This document shows, piece by piece, positions 1-8,060 of a DNA stretch of 64,000 nucleotides (positions are counted from its first letter, which is position 1; every line of letters begins with the position of its first letter). The notes beneath the pieces were generated by a model. It was not told where the DNA came from, did no database searches, and saw only the letters and a program-made list of their open reading frames with translations. A program made the translations under genes and the position numbers. This DNA comes from Pedobacter xixiisoli (GTDB taxonomy: Bacteria; Bacteroidota; Bacteroidia; Sphingobacteriales; Sphingobacteriaceae), in contig NZ_OCMT01000003.1 of assembly GCF_900215335.1 (NCBI RefSeq), forward strand, positions 620,001 to 684,000, in the 5' to 3' direction.

Positions 1-254
1 AATACAAATAAAAAGTAAAATAAGTTTAGGGTTTAATTTTTTAGAGCGTTTTATTTTTTGAAGAGCACTTTCTAAGCTACTATTAAAGTTTCGTCCCGCT
101 ATTTGCTACAAGTCCCGACGAAACCTGTAAAACAACAAAGCATACCATAAACTATTCCGACAAATGTTTAAATCGGGAGCTTTTCGCTACTATCGGGTCT
201 ATTTTACATAGGCCAGCAAAAGAAATTTAATGCAGCGCCCCTCAAATTTCAAAA

Positions 255-545
255 TGTTTTGGCTAAAGCCTGAAAGCTTAATTTCTATTGTCCGTTGGCT
301 AAAGCCGAACGGCAATGAATTTGTAAATATTTGTTTAGTGAGCATACATAAAATGGATCCTATCGAAAATAAAGCTTTATAGGGTTTTATTTCTAGTTGC
401 CTGTTGGTTAAAGCCAAATGACAATGAACTTGTAAACATTTGTTTTATCACAATAACAAAATGTTGAAATTACTTTTAATGAGCATAAATAAAAATCGAA
501 ATAGAGCTTTAATAGGGGTTCATTGCCGTCTGCTTTAGCTGACGG
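255..545. repeat. Imperfect direct repeats with GGCTAAAGCC palindromic core
   Basis: The core appears at 261-270, at 292-314 (ccgttggctaaagccgaacgg) and at 401-421 (ctgttggttaaagccaaatga). A related form with the arms swapped lies at 521-545. After the second and third cores the flanks match too: 'caatgaa(t/c)ttgtaaa(t/c)atttgttt', then 'gagcata', then 'atcgaaa-a-a-agcttta-tagggg'. This suggests a roughly 110-bp unit duplicated in tandem and then diverged. The core is self-complementary and could fold as a hairpin. Confidence 0.6.
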
Positions 546-763
546 AAGAAAAAACACAGAGTTTATAAATGTGCTAGGTAGGCATACCTAACCTAAAAGC
601 ACTACATTGAGTTAAATAGCCCCGATTGAACGGCTTAGCGCCCGACCAAAGGAAGGGACTAAAAGTGAAAGCGGGACTTTCGGATAATCGTAGCAAAGAA
701 ACTGCGCTTCAAAATAAAAATATTAAGCTCACGGAAAAACAATATGAAACTGAACAGGTTTCT

Positions 764-819
764 CTAAATACTAAATACTAAATACTAAATACTAAATACT
801 AAATACTAAATACTAAATA
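764..819. repeat. Tandem 7-bp repeat, 8 copies of CTAAATA
   Basis: Eight exact head-to-tail copies of CTAAATA fill 764-819 and end 12 bases before the ATG at 832. A further partial copy (aatacta) follows. Seven-bp units this close to a start codon could change promoter or leader spacing if copies are gained or lost. The same word recurs as single or double copies in the nrdB-nrdA gap (about 9470-9500). Confidence 0.9.
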
Positions 820-831
820 AATACTAGCATC

Positions 832-1230
832 ATGGAAAATCAAAAACCAGCTAACGATAAATTACACGCCAGCGATTTGGGTGAAACCAAAGATTTTAAT
901 GAATTATCGTATGATAAGGATAAAAACAGCTTTGAATTTGATGTGAAAGGCGAAGAGAAAGACTACGATCATCCGCTGCCTTATGATACTTCTGCACCAA
1001 ATGGAGAAGACAGTGTTTCGACATATGATGAGGCAAACCCATACGTTGGTAATGAATACGATGAAGACGGGCAGGTTGATGAGCAAATTGACGGTAATGC
1101 AATGCACATAGACGAAACCGGAGATAGTGTGCTACTAGACCCAGCAGACAAATTATTGGCGCAAACTGAAGAAGATTTTAGGGATGATTTGGATGAAGAG
1201 GGGTATCCGAAAAATGATAGACCTAACTAA
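832..1230 (+). CDS. Small highly acidic hypothetical protein
   Basis: The 132-residue product has no family I recognise. Forty of its residues are Asp or Glu, there is no signal peptide or membrane segment, and hydrophobic stretches are short, so it is probably soluble and partly disordered. The ATG at 832 follows the CTAAATA array. The gene runs tail-to-tail into dnaX: its TAA (1228-1230) overlaps the dnaX TAG (1227-1229). The even run of acidic codons and the single open frame with a clear start support a real gene, but function is unknown. Confidence 0.6.
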   Translation: MENQKPANDKLHASDLGETKDFNELSYDKDKNSFEFDVKGEEKDYDHPLPYDTSAPNGEDSVSTYDEANPYVGNEYDEDGQVDEQIDGNAMHIDETGDSVLLDPADKLLAQTEEDFRDDLDEEGYPKNDRPN

Positions 1231-1243
1231 GGCAGCAGGTCTA
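1218..1243 (-). terminator. Possible dnaX terminator over the overlapping stop codons
   Basis: TAGACCT (1218-1224) pairs with AGGTCTA (1237-1243) around both stop codons. On the minus strand the hairpin is followed by TCATTTTT, which suits dnaX; on the plus strand no T-run follows. The 7-bp stem makes this only a candidate. Confidence 0.35.
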
Positions 1244-3044
1244 AATTAAAACGTTTACGCAATTCTTCTAGCTGAGGATTTTTCTCAACTAAATAGGCGT
1301 ATTTATCTTTATTGCTATAAATTCTGTTGCTTTGTTTGGGTTCTATCCGCTTGGTAACAATTTGAATATCGAAATTTTTGAGTTGCGACCTGATAAAGTT
1401 AAGCAGCTCAATTTTTTCGTCTTGCAATGTGCTTTCAAGGGCTATGTTCTCGATAGAAACGATAATATCGTATCCATCTAATACAGGTTCGTTACTACTT
1501 AGTAAGGTAAACAAATGTATTTTGTCTTCGGCGTTTGCCTTGGCAATACATTGCTTCCACACTGCCATAAACTGGTCTTGGGTAAAGGCTTGTTTATCAC
1601 TACCACTAACATATTGCGGACCTTTGTCTTCTCCCTCTAGGTTACCTCCATTACTAAAATCTGTTAACGAAGGAATTAATGAACCTCCAGTACTTTTAGC
1701 CAAGGGTTGTATCTTGATTGGGGAAGTAGGAGGCATGCTATTAGGAATCTCTACTTTTGTAGGAGCTGCTTTAACCGCTTCTTGAGCTACAGCCACTGGC
1801 TTTTCTACAGGTATTGGGCTACTAACTTTCGGACTTTCGGACTTTACTTCACTTTGGTCTTTCGGCTTTACGCTTTGAGCTTCTCCGGAACTAACTAAAG
1901 TTTTTTTTTTATCCTGATCTTGGTCAGTTGCTGTATTGGCGAGTTGAATTACGGATGGAATGTGACACATTTTGATGAGTGCCAGCTCAACCTGTAACCG
2001 CTGATTTTTGCTGTTCTTATAATTAAGGTCGCATTGGTTGGCTAAGTTTAGTGCCGTTAAGATAAATCCTAAATTAGCACCGTTGCTTTGTGCCAAGTAT
2101 TTCTGCTTAATATTTTCGCTTACCTCTAATAACTGTATGGTCTGATTGTCTTTACCAACCAATAGGTTTCTAAAGTGACCAGCTAAACCATTGATGAAGT
2201 TATTGCCATCGAAACCATTATTCAATATTTCATTGAAAAGTAGGAGCGTATTGCTCACATCGCCACTGGTTAAAAAATCGGTAAGTTTAAAGTAGTAATC
2301 GTAATCTAAGATATTCAGATTGTCAATTACTGCCTTGTAAGTTACATTTCGGTTGGTGTAGCTAACAATCTGGTCAAACATAGAAAGCGCATCACGCAAA
2401 CCGCCATCAGCTTTTTGGGCGATGATGTGTAGACCATCATTGTCGGTAGAGATACTTTCTCTTTCGGCAATTTTAGCTAAGTGATTAGAAATGTCATCAA
2501 CCTGTATCCTGTTGAAATCAAAAATCTGACAACGAGATAAAATGGTTGGCAATATTTTATGTTTCTCTGTAGTAGCTAAAATAAATATCGCATAAGAAGG
2601 TGGTTCTTCCAATGTTTTCAAAAAGGCATTAAATGCACTCGTAGATAACATGTGAACCTCATCTATAATGTAGATTTTATATTTTCCAGCTTGTGGCGGT
2701 ATTCTCACCTGTTCAATCAAACTTCTGATGTCGTCAACAGAGTTGTTAGAAGCGGCATCTAGTTCATGAAAGTTGAAAGAATGTCCCGATTGGAAAGATT
2801 GGCAGCTTTCGCAAGTGCCACAAGCTTCTTGCTCGGCAGTTAAGCTGGTACAATTAATGGTTTTCGCTAAGATACGAGCACAGGTGGTTTTACCCACACC
2901 ACGCGGTCCGCAAAATAGAAAAGCTTGTGCCAGTTGGTTGTTTTTAATGGCGTTTTTTAAAGTTCCGGTAATATGCTGCTGACCAACTACGGTTTCGAAC
3001 GTGGCTGGGCGATATTTGCGGGCAGAAACAATAAAATTTTCCAT
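1227..3044 (-). CDS. dnaX: DNA polymerase III subunit gamma/tau
   Basis: This is the clamp-loader ATPase that loads the sliding clamp and, as tau, couples polymerases at the fork. Visible motifs include RKYRP near the N terminus, Walker A GPRGVGKTT (about 45-53), a zinc-binding cysteine cluster (C..CxxC at about 75-85), Walker B DEVHML, the LEEPP segment and sensor SRC. A GTG six bases upstream (3050) is in frame, but the ATG at 3044 gives the usual MENFIVSARKYRP start, hence 605 residues. After about residue 370 the sequence turns Lys/Pro/Ser-rich as in tau linkers. An A10 run encodes Lys379-381. Gaining or losing one A there brings a stop within three codons, giving a product of 382-384 residues, the size of a gamma form (see findings). 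Confidence 0.96.
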   Translation of the reverse strand: MENFIVSARKYRPATFETVVGQQHITGTLKNAIKNNQLAQAFLFCGPRGVGKTTCARILAKTINCTSLTAEQEACGTCESCQSFQSGHSFNFHELDAASNNSVDDIRSLIEQVRIPPQAGKYKIYIIDEVHMLSTSAFNAFLKTLEEPPSYAIFILATTEKHKILPTILSRCQIFDFNRIQVDDISNHLAKIAERESISTDNDGLHIIAQKADGGLRDALSMFDQIVSYTNRNVTYKAVIDNLNILDYDYYFKLTDFLTSGDVSNTLLLFNEILNNGFDGNNFINGLAGHFRNLLVGKDNQTIQLLEVSENIKQKYLAQSNGANLGFILTALNLANQCDLNYKNSKNQRLQVELALIKMCHIPSVIQLANTATDQDQDKKKTLVSSGEAQSVKPKDQSEVKSESPKVSSPIPVEKPVAVAQEAVKAAPTKVEIPNSMPPTSPIKIQPLAKSTGGSLIPSLTDFSNGGNLEGEDKGPQYVSGSDKQAFTQDQFMAVWKQCIAKANAEDKIHLFTLLSSNEPVLDGYDIIVSIENIALESTLQDEKIELLNFIRSQLKNFDIQIVTKRIEPKQSNRIYSNKDKYAYLVEKNPQLEELRKRFNLDLLP

Positions 3045-3215
3045 CGGCACGAAAATAGGGAATTTTTACGGAGTTGAAATGTTGAAAGTTGGAATGTTGA
3101 AAAATCGCAGAGGCTTGTTGGTCTTGATTGGGCACTAACACCTCTTTGGTGAACTGTTTGAATCGTTTAACTGGTTAATCCTAATACTGACACCTGACCA
3201 CTGATTCCTGACTAC

Positions 3216-4085
3216 TCATATAATAGACTTCAATTCTTTCCTATACTGCGATGCGCTCTTGCCTGTAAACTCCTTAAAAATCTTATTAAAATGGCTAAAG
3301 TTATGGAAACCACTTTCGTAGCTAATGTTGGCAATGCTGGTTGGTTTTTCTGCCAAAAGCTTCGAAGCATGTACTACTCTATATTCGTTTACAAACTTGG
3401 TGAAGGTCTTTTTGGTCATTTTTTTAAAGTACCTACAAAATGCAGGAACAGTCATGCTGGTCATTTCTGCCACTTGGTCTAAGCTAATTTCTTCGGTAAA
3501 ATGGTCTTTCACATAATTAAAAACCATGTTTATTCTATCGTTGTCTTGTGCTTGCATCTCTAAAGAGAAGTTTTGGGCATTTAGAAGTTTGTAATCCGAT
3601 GCCTGTTCCAATTCTCTAAGTACCGCTAAAAGTGCCATTAACTTCTCGAATGGCCACATGGTATTCATTTTATCTAAAATTGGCCCTACCAGTTTCATGG
3701 TGTCCTTGCCAAAGGCGATACCATATTTGGCCTTCTCAAATAAATTCACAATACCTTTAGTTTCTTTTAGCGTCAGAAAGCCGGTACCCAGAAAATCAGG
3801 TTTCATTTGTATTACCACCTCATTGGTGTTTCCTGTGGTCTCGTCTGTAAATCCACAATGTGGCAAATTGCTGCCAATTAAAATCAAATCTCCATCTGTA
3901 TAGTAAGAAATATGACTTCCTATTTGGCGCTTACCGGTTCCTCCATTTACAAATACCATCTCTATTTCTGGATGGTAGTGCCAAAGGTGTGCTTTGTTGT
4001 TGGCGTTTTGTTGATACTTAGAATAGTAAAACGAACTTCCAAACGAAGGTTCTATGAGCTCAAAGCTAGGTTTTATCTTTTTCAT
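3216..4085 (-). CDS. AraC family transcriptional regulator
   Basis: The 289-residue protein has an N-terminal cupin-like sensing domain (about 30-110, with HYHPEIE near residue 37 and a GDLILIG strand) and a C-terminal double helix-turn-helix (about 185-285). The second half carries the typical AraC pattern IANISYESGFHNFSHFNKIF followed by FTGKSASQYRK. Known members bind DNA as activators of sugar or stress genes. The ligand cannot be read here and the adjacent genes do not name a pathway. It lies upstream of dnaX on the same strand but is separated by about 170 bp of palindromic intergenic words, so co-transcription is doubtful. Confidence 0.92.
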   Translation of the reverse strand: MKKIKPSFELIEPSFGSSFYYSKYQQNANNKAHLWHYHPEIEMVFVNGGTGKRQIGSHISYYTDGDLILIGSNLPHCGFTDETTGNTNEVVIQMKPDFLGTGFLTLKETKGIVNLFEKAKYGIAFGKDTMKLVGPILDKMNTMWPFEKLMALLAVLRELEQASDYKLLNAQNFSLEMQAQDNDRINMVFNYVKDHFTEEISLDQVAEMTSMTVPAFCRYFKKMTKKTFTKFVNEYRVVHASKLLAEKPTSIANISYESGFHNFSHFNKIFKEFTGKSASQYRKELKSII

Positions 4086-4211
4086 GTTAATGATGCTAAA
4101 TTAACTAAAAAATATGTGTTTTTGCTTTGTTTTGCTTTTTTTGTGTATTATGTTGTTAAAATAGCATATATATTAGTGAATATGGGATACAATATGGGTG
4201 TAATTAGTTCC

Positions 4212-4220
4212 TACATTTGC
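4212..4220 (+). promoter_or_regulatory. Candidate -7 promoter element (TACATTTGC)
   Basis: TACATTTGC matches the Bacteroidetes -7 consensus TAnnTTTG(C) and lies 39 bases before the ATG at 4259. No clear -33 TTTG is found at the usual spacing, so this rests on the -7 half only. Confidence 0.5.
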
Positions 4221-4258
4221 TAGTGTTAAATAAGTATTAACAATTAAGGCAAATCACA

Positions 4259-4849
4259 ATGAGAAAGTTATTCAATTTTAGTTTAGTTATCCTTACCGTG
4301 TTGATGGCAAATGTTGCTAAAGCAGATGATATGGAGCTTTTGGTTAAAGTAGCCAAAGAAAATAGCAAATGGGTGAGCTTTATTACTAACGATGCAAAAG
4401 AATTTGACGTGACCCTATATGCTGCCGATGATGAGATTCTTTACCAAGATCACATCAAAACTATTGGTAATAAATTCCAGACTTATGATTTAAGTTCACT
4501 TCCAGAAGGAGCTTATCAACTTAAAATGGAATCAAGCTCAAAAGTAGTTACGTACCAAATCGCAATTAATGCTGGTAACGCTGTGCTTTCGCAACCAACA
4601 GTGGTTGAAATTAAAAGACCGTTATTAGTTAAGGAAAATAATATGGTGACTTTAGATTTGAATGGCGTATGTGCTGGACAAGTTGAAATGGTAATCTATA
4701 ATGAGTACAACGAAAAACTGCATGATGATGTTTACAGCAGTGATTCGAAAGTTGCAAAGAAATTCGACGTTAGTAAAACAATGTCAAAAGAGTTAACTTT
4801 TGTGATCAGATCTGCTGGTCAAGAGTACTCAGAAACAATCAGGCTTTAG
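4259..4849 (+). CDS. Secreted hypothetical protein
   Basis: The 196-residue product begins with a signal peptide (Arg-Lys, then a hydrophobic core, then VAKA-DD near residue 22). The mature part alternates short beta-like strands, with two similar halves ending in YQLKMESSSKVVTYQIAI and KELTFVIRSAGQEYSETIRL. This suggests one or two small immunoglobulin-like domains, but I do not recognise a named family. No lipobox or C-terminal sorting domain is seen. It is a single-gene unit: a candidate promoter lies at 4212 and a terminator at 4876. Confidence 0.75.
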   Translation: MRKLFNFSLVILTVLMANVAKADDMELLVKVAKENSKWVSFITNDAKEFDVTLYAADDEILYQDHIKTIGNKFQTYDLSSLPEGAYQLKMESSSKVVTYQIAINAGNAVLSQPTVVEIKRPLLVKENNMVTLDLNGVCAGQVEMVIYNEYNEKLHDDVYSSDSKVAKKFDVSKTMSKELTFVIRSAGQEYSETIRL

Positions 4850-4875
4850 TTTTAGCATATATATAAGAGAGAGTG

Positions 4876-4909
4876 AAAGCATTACCGTTTGGTGATGCTT
4901 TTTGTTTTT
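4876..4909 (+). terminator. Rho-independent terminator
   Basis: AAAGCATTACC (4876-4886) pairs with GGTGATGCTTT (4891-4901) across a GTTT loop, with one G-T pair, followed by TTTGTTTTT. It lies 27 bases after the stop of the secreted protein gene. Confidence 0.85.
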
Positions 4910-5022
4910 GATCATTACTGTATCTTTATTATAAGTTATGAACTTTAAAAGCAGGTGTATCTTAAATCGTTTTTTTTAAGAAAAAATCTTATCATTGCGG
5001 CGAATCCAAATTACTTCTCATT

Positions 5023-6282
5023 ATGTTTAAGCTAATTTCAAAGAATATTTTAACTCTTCTAATTGCCTTTTTGCCTATTTATTGTTTCTCACAAAATAGA
5101 TACGTCGAGGGGTATTTAATCACCTCTGCTGGAGAAAAATTGAAAGGATATGTCTCAATTGGCGAAAAGAGTTTTAGTCCAGAAGCTGTTAAATTTAAAG
5201 CCAATCTCGGTGATAAGCCTTTAGTTTATGATATTCAAACTAGTTTAGGATTTGGAATTGATCAAATGGAAAGCTATGAAAGACATTCTGTTAAATTAAG
5301 CCTTGGTGAAGTTAATCTTTCGAATGTTAGGGGAGGTATTGATACCTCTTGGGTTTGGAAAACAGTTTTTCTTAAGGTTTTGCAAAAAGGGCAGAACGTA
5401 ACTCTTTATGAATACTCAGATAAAATCAAAACAAGATTTTACATCGGAGATAATTCTTCGGAAGAGCCCGAAGAATTAATGTTGTATCGATATATAGAAT
5501 CTAACGCTAGAACTTTCACTACTAGTAGCTTATTTAGGAATCAGTTAGTTCTCTGGTTTAGAAAATACAACGTATCTGAAAAAAATGATTTATGGTTGAA
5601 TAGGGCTAACTACGGTCGTTCTGATATGCTAAAAGCCGTAGCACTTATAAATAATGAAATAGGAAAAAAGAAAGATGTCGTGGCTAATTCGAAATACCCA
5701 AGGCATAGCTTTTATGTTGGGTTTGGTTTGCTTTCTAGTAAGTTAAAGCATGATGGCACTAATATCTTTAGGTCTACTGCAGTACTGGATGGTTCTGTAC
5801 TGCCTTATTTTGTGGTTGGTGCAGATATTTATGCTAATCCGGTTTATCGTAGATTGTTTTTTAAGCCCGAACTTGGTGTCTCGATGACTAAAAACAGTAT
5901 TGTGGATGGATCTGGTCTAGTTACTTCTAAAGAAATCTATACCTATCAATTAAGACAAACAAATGTTTATTTTAATCCTTCGGTAGGGTATAATCTTTTA
6001 AGTAAGCCGAATTATAGCTTTTATTTTGGAGGTGGAGTCGGAATTTATTATGCTTTTGCCTCAAAAAATACTTACACTATGAGCGATGATACAGGTGAAA
6101 CACTTTTAGCAGAGCCAAAGATTAGTTTACTAACTTGGGATTTGTCATTGAAATTAGGTGGAAGAATTGGGAAAAAATTAGAATTTGCCGCCTCTTACGG
6201 ATTTCCCAGCCTTGTTAATGACCAAGTAAGGTTTACTTTTTTTAGAACAAGAATTCAAGCTGGTGTTAACTATCATTTTTAG
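5023..6282 (+). CDS. Outer-membrane beta-barrel-like hypothetical protein
   Basis: The 419-residue product has an N-terminal signal peptide ending near CFSQ (about residue 24). The first 200 residues carry a YVEGYLIT..GEKLKGYVSIG motif, often seen at the start of uncharacterised Bacteroidetes surface proteins. The second half (about 225-419) is built of alternating aromatic strands (for example YNLLSKPNYSFYFGGGVGIYYAF) and ends in a terminal aromatic strand (GVNYHF), as in outer-membrane barrels. Role unknown; it stands alone between a terminator and the rpsF promoter. Confidence 0.75.
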   Translation: MFKLISKNILTLLIAFLPIYCFSQNRYVEGYLITSAGEKLKGYVSIGEKSFSPEAVKFKANLGDKPLVYDIQTSLGFGIDQMESYERHSVKLSLGEVNLSNVRGGIDTSWVWKTVFLKVLQKGQNVTLYEYSDKIKTRFYIGDNSSEEPEELMLYRYIESNARTFTTSSLFRNQLVLWFRKYNVSEKNDLWLNRANYGRSDMLKAVALINNEIGKKKDVVANSKYPRHSFYVGFGLLSSKLKHDGTNIFRSTAVLDGSVLPYFVVGADIYANPVYRRLFFKPELGVSMTKNSIVDGSGLVTSKEIYTYQLRQTNVYFNPSVGYNLLSKPNYSFYFGGGVGIYYAFASKNTYTMSDDTGETLLAEPKISLLTWDLSLKLGGRIGKKLEFAASYGFPSLVNDQVRFTFFRTRIQAGVNYHF

Positions 6283-6375
6283 ACTAGAGTTTGCATCTCG
6301 CATAATGCAATAACATCAGGATAATGTTTTTATTTAATGCTAAAATGATTGCTTCCAGTTTTTCCGAAACAACAC

Positions 6376-6424
6376 TTTGATTTATAGAAATATATTGTTA
6401 CATTTGCAGCCCGTTTTAGGACGG
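6376..6424 (+). promoter_or_regulatory. Promoter of the rpsF operon with a small leader hairpin
   Basis: TTTG (6376-6379), a 19-base spacer and TACATTTGC (6399-6407) match the full Bacteroidetes -33/-7 promoter. Transcription should begin near 6413, about 40 bases before rpsF. Right at that point CCGT (6411-6414) can pair with ACGG (6421-6424). In other bacteria S6:S18 binds a CCG-containing leader of its own operon. The resemblance here is only suggestive, and the hairpin overlaps the expected start of transcription. Confidence 0.75.
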
Positions 6425-6454
6425 AATAAATTAAAAAATTAATTAAATACAACA

Positions 6455-6817
6455 ATGAATCAGTACGAAACTGTTATCGTTCTTACCCCATTGTTATCTG
6501 AAGAAGCTGCAAAAGAAGCATTAGCGAAATTTACAGCAATCATTAAAGATAGCGGAGCCGAAATTATCGCAGAAGATAATTGGGGTTTGAGAAAATTAGC
6601 GTATCCGATCGACAAGAAAGGAAACGGATTCTTTCACCTTACAGAATACAAATCTGGTGGTGAATTAATAAACAAGTTAGAGCTAGAATTGAAACGTGAT
6701 GAGCGTGTTTTACGTTTCTTAACTGTGAGATTAGATCGTCATGCTATTGCATACAGCGAGAAAAAACGCAGTGGTGCTTTTAACAAAAAACCTAAGAAAG
6801 AGGAGGCTTCAGCGTAA
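6455..6817 (+). CDS. rpsF: 30S ribosomal protein bS6
   Basis: The 120-residue protein has the S6 fold signature: [14 protein letters not shown] at the start, [20 protein letters not shown] in the middle and a [10 protein letters not shown] strand, plus a lysine-rich tail. It binds 16S rRNA together with S18 in the platform of the small subunit. It is the first gene of rpsF-rpsR-rplI; its TAA overlaps the rpsR ATG by one base (taATG at 6815-6819), implying translational coupling of the two partner proteins. Confidence 0.98.
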   Translation: MNQYETVIVLTPLLSEEAAKEALAKFTAIIKDSGAEIIAEDNWGLRKLAYPIDKKGNGFFHLTEYKSGGELINKLELELKRDERVLRFLTVRLDRHAIAYSEKKRSGAFNKKPKKEEASA

Positions 6818-7080
6818 TGGCAAGAGATCAAATCCAATATGTTACTGCTCCAAAAGTGGAGGATAACAGAAAAAAATATTGCCGTTTCAAGAAAAATGGT
6901 ATTAAATATATTGATTACAAAGACGCAAACTTTTTGTTGAAGTTCGTTAATGAGCAAGGTAAAATTTTACCTCGTCGTTTAACTGGTACTTCTTTGAAGT
7001 TTCAACGTAAAGTGGCTCAAGCGGTAAAACGTGCTCGTCACATCGGTTTGTTGCCTTTCGTTACTGACCAATTAAAATAG
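6817..7080 (+). CDS. rpsR: 30S ribosomal protein bS18
   Basis: The 87-residue basic protein ends with the S18 core: [20 protein letters not shown], then [20 protein letters not shown] and RHIGLLPF. It partners bS6 on 16S rRNA. The start ATG overlaps the rpsF stop. A CxxC-type zinc site is absent; the N-terminal part has a single Cys ([10 protein letters not shown]), as in zinc-free S18 forms. Confidence 0.98.
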   Translation: MARDQIQYVTAPKVEDNRKKYCRFKKNGIKYIDYKDANFLLKFVNEQGKILPRRLTGTSLKFQRKVAQAVKRARHIGLLPFVTDQLK

Positions 7081-7090
7081 GAGCTGAGCA

Positions 7091-7534
7091 ATGGAAATTA
7101 TTTTAAAGCAAGATATCAAATCACTAGGTGAAAAAGATGATATCGTTACGGTAAAACCAGGTTATGGTCGTAACTACTTAATTCCACAAGGTTTTGCAAC
7201 TTTAGCAACTCCTTCTGCAAAAAAAGTATTAGCAGAAAACTTAAAGCAAGCTGCTTTTAAACAAGATAAAATTAAGAAAGATGCTGAAGGTGTAGCTGCT
7301 CAATTAGCTGATGTGAAATTAAGCATCGGTGCTAAAGCAGGCGAAACTGGTAAAATCTTTGGTGCTGTTAACACTATTCAAGTGGCTGACGCATTAAAAG
7401 CTAAAGGTTTTGAGGTTGATCGTCGTCGTATTACTTTCGAAACTGAGCCTAAAACTTTAGGTGAATATGTAGCTAACTTAAACTTACACAAAGAAGTTAA
7501 AGTAAAAGTTCCTTTCGAAGTAGTAGCTGAGTAA
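7091..7534 (+). CDS. rplI: 50S ribosomal protein bL9
   Basis: The 147-residue protein shows the L9 N-terminal motif MEIILKQDIKSLGEKDDIVTVKPGYGRNYLIP (quoted in parts: start, then GYGRNYL at about 27-33), a long connecting helix (about 40-75, Ala/Lys-rich) and a C-terminal rRNA-binding domain ending in KEVKVKVPFEV. It lies 10 bases after rpsR and closes the operon before a strong terminator. Confidence 0.98.
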   Translation: MEIILKQDIKSLGEKDDIVTVKPGYGRNYLIPQGFATLATPSAKKVLAENLKQAAFKQDKIKKDAEGVAAQLADVKLSIGAKAGETGKIFGAVNTIQVADALKAKGFEVDRRRITFETEPKTLGEYVANLNLHKEVKVKVPFEVVAE

Positions 7535-7553
7535 TTTTAGCTTACAAAATTTT

Positions 7554-7586
7554 AAAGCCCCGAATTTATTTCGGGGCTTTTTTTTT
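7554..7586 (+). terminator. Rho-independent terminator of rpsF-rpsR-rplI
   Basis: AAAGCCCCGAA pairs with TTCGGGGCTTT (7554-7580) and is followed by six further T. This is a textbook intrinsic terminator 19 bases past the rplI stop. Confidence 0.95.
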
Positions 7587-7620
7587 ATAGAGGGCCTGCC
7601 TTTTCATCAGTTAGGCTTTT

Positions 7621-7628
7621 TATATTTG
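7621..7628 (+). promoter_or_regulatory. Candidate -7 element that rules out an upstream start of rlpA
   Basis: TATATTTG matches TAnnTTTG and would start transcription near 7634. An in-frame TTG at 7626 lies inside this element, so it cannot be the start codon of the following gene; the ATG at 7689 is preferred. Confidence 0.5.
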
Positions 7629-7688
7629 TCATCCATTTATAACAGAAAAACAATTCAATTGGAACGTTTTATTAACCATCGTCAACCT

Positions 7689-8060
7689 ATGAGATTATTG
7701 TTGTTCTTATGCTTGATTGCATTTGGTGCGAAATCACAAGATGTAGTAACTACGGTTGCGGATACCACCAAGAAAATTATTTTTACCACTTACTACGCTA
7801 AAAAGTTCGAAGGCAGAAAAACTACCAGTGGAGAGCGCTATCGTAGTGCCAAATTTACTGCCGCACACCGCACTCTTCCCTTTGGTACCATAATCACCGT
7901 TAGGAACATACACACAGGTAAAACTGTAGACGTAAGAGTGAATGATAGAGGTCCTTTCAGTAAGAAATTTTCATTAGATATTTCTAAAGCTGCAGCCCAA
8001 GCAATAGGGATTTATCGTTTGGGATACGCCAAAGTCGAAATTTCTTATGTGCTTAAATAA
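7689..8060 (+). CDS. Septal ring lytic transglycosylase RlpA-like protein
   Basis: From the ATG at 7689 the product has 123 residues: a signal peptide (RLLLFLCLIAFGAKSQ) and one RlpA double-psi beta-barrel. The barrel shows YYAKKFEGRKTTSGERY, then KFTAAHRTLPFGTIITVRN, GKTVDVRVNDRGPF and a closing GYAKVEISYVL. Known RlpA proteins cleave or bind denuded peptidoglycan at the septum. The conserved catalytic-type region and the VRVNDRGPF Asp are present. It lacks a SPOR domain and has no lipobox Cys, so it is likely periplasmic and soluble. Confidence 0.9.
   Translation: MRLLLFLCLIAFGAKSQDVVTTVADTTKKIIFTTYYAKKFEGRKTTSGERYRSAKFTAAHRTLPFGTIITVRNIHTGKTVDVRVNDRGPFSKKFSLDISKAAAQAIGIYRLGYAKVEISYVLK

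Larger units (their letters stand above)
1..831. other. Gene-free repeat-rich region
   Basis: I see no convincing protein or RNA gene in these 831 bases. The region holds imperfect direct repeats around a GGCTAAAGCC core (about 255-545). It also has GC-richer words (gcccgacc, agtgaaagcgggactttc near 620-690) of a kind seen elsewhere in this window between genes, for example near 38.8-38.95 kb, and the CTAAATA array at its right end. A 72-residue minus-strand open frame at 199-417 runs through the repeats and has no recognisable family. Confidence 0.6.

Noticed and set aside
199..417. 72-residue minus-strand open frame
   Set aside because: It runs through the GGCTAAAGCC repeats, has no recognisable domain and no start signal.
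764..819. CRISPR-like array
   Set aside because: Units are 7 bp with no spacers and there are no cas genes; this is a simple tandem repeat.
7626..7688. Upstream TTG start for the RlpA-like gene
   Set aside because: The TTG lies in a -7 promoter element and would bury the signal peptide; the ATG at 7689 is better.
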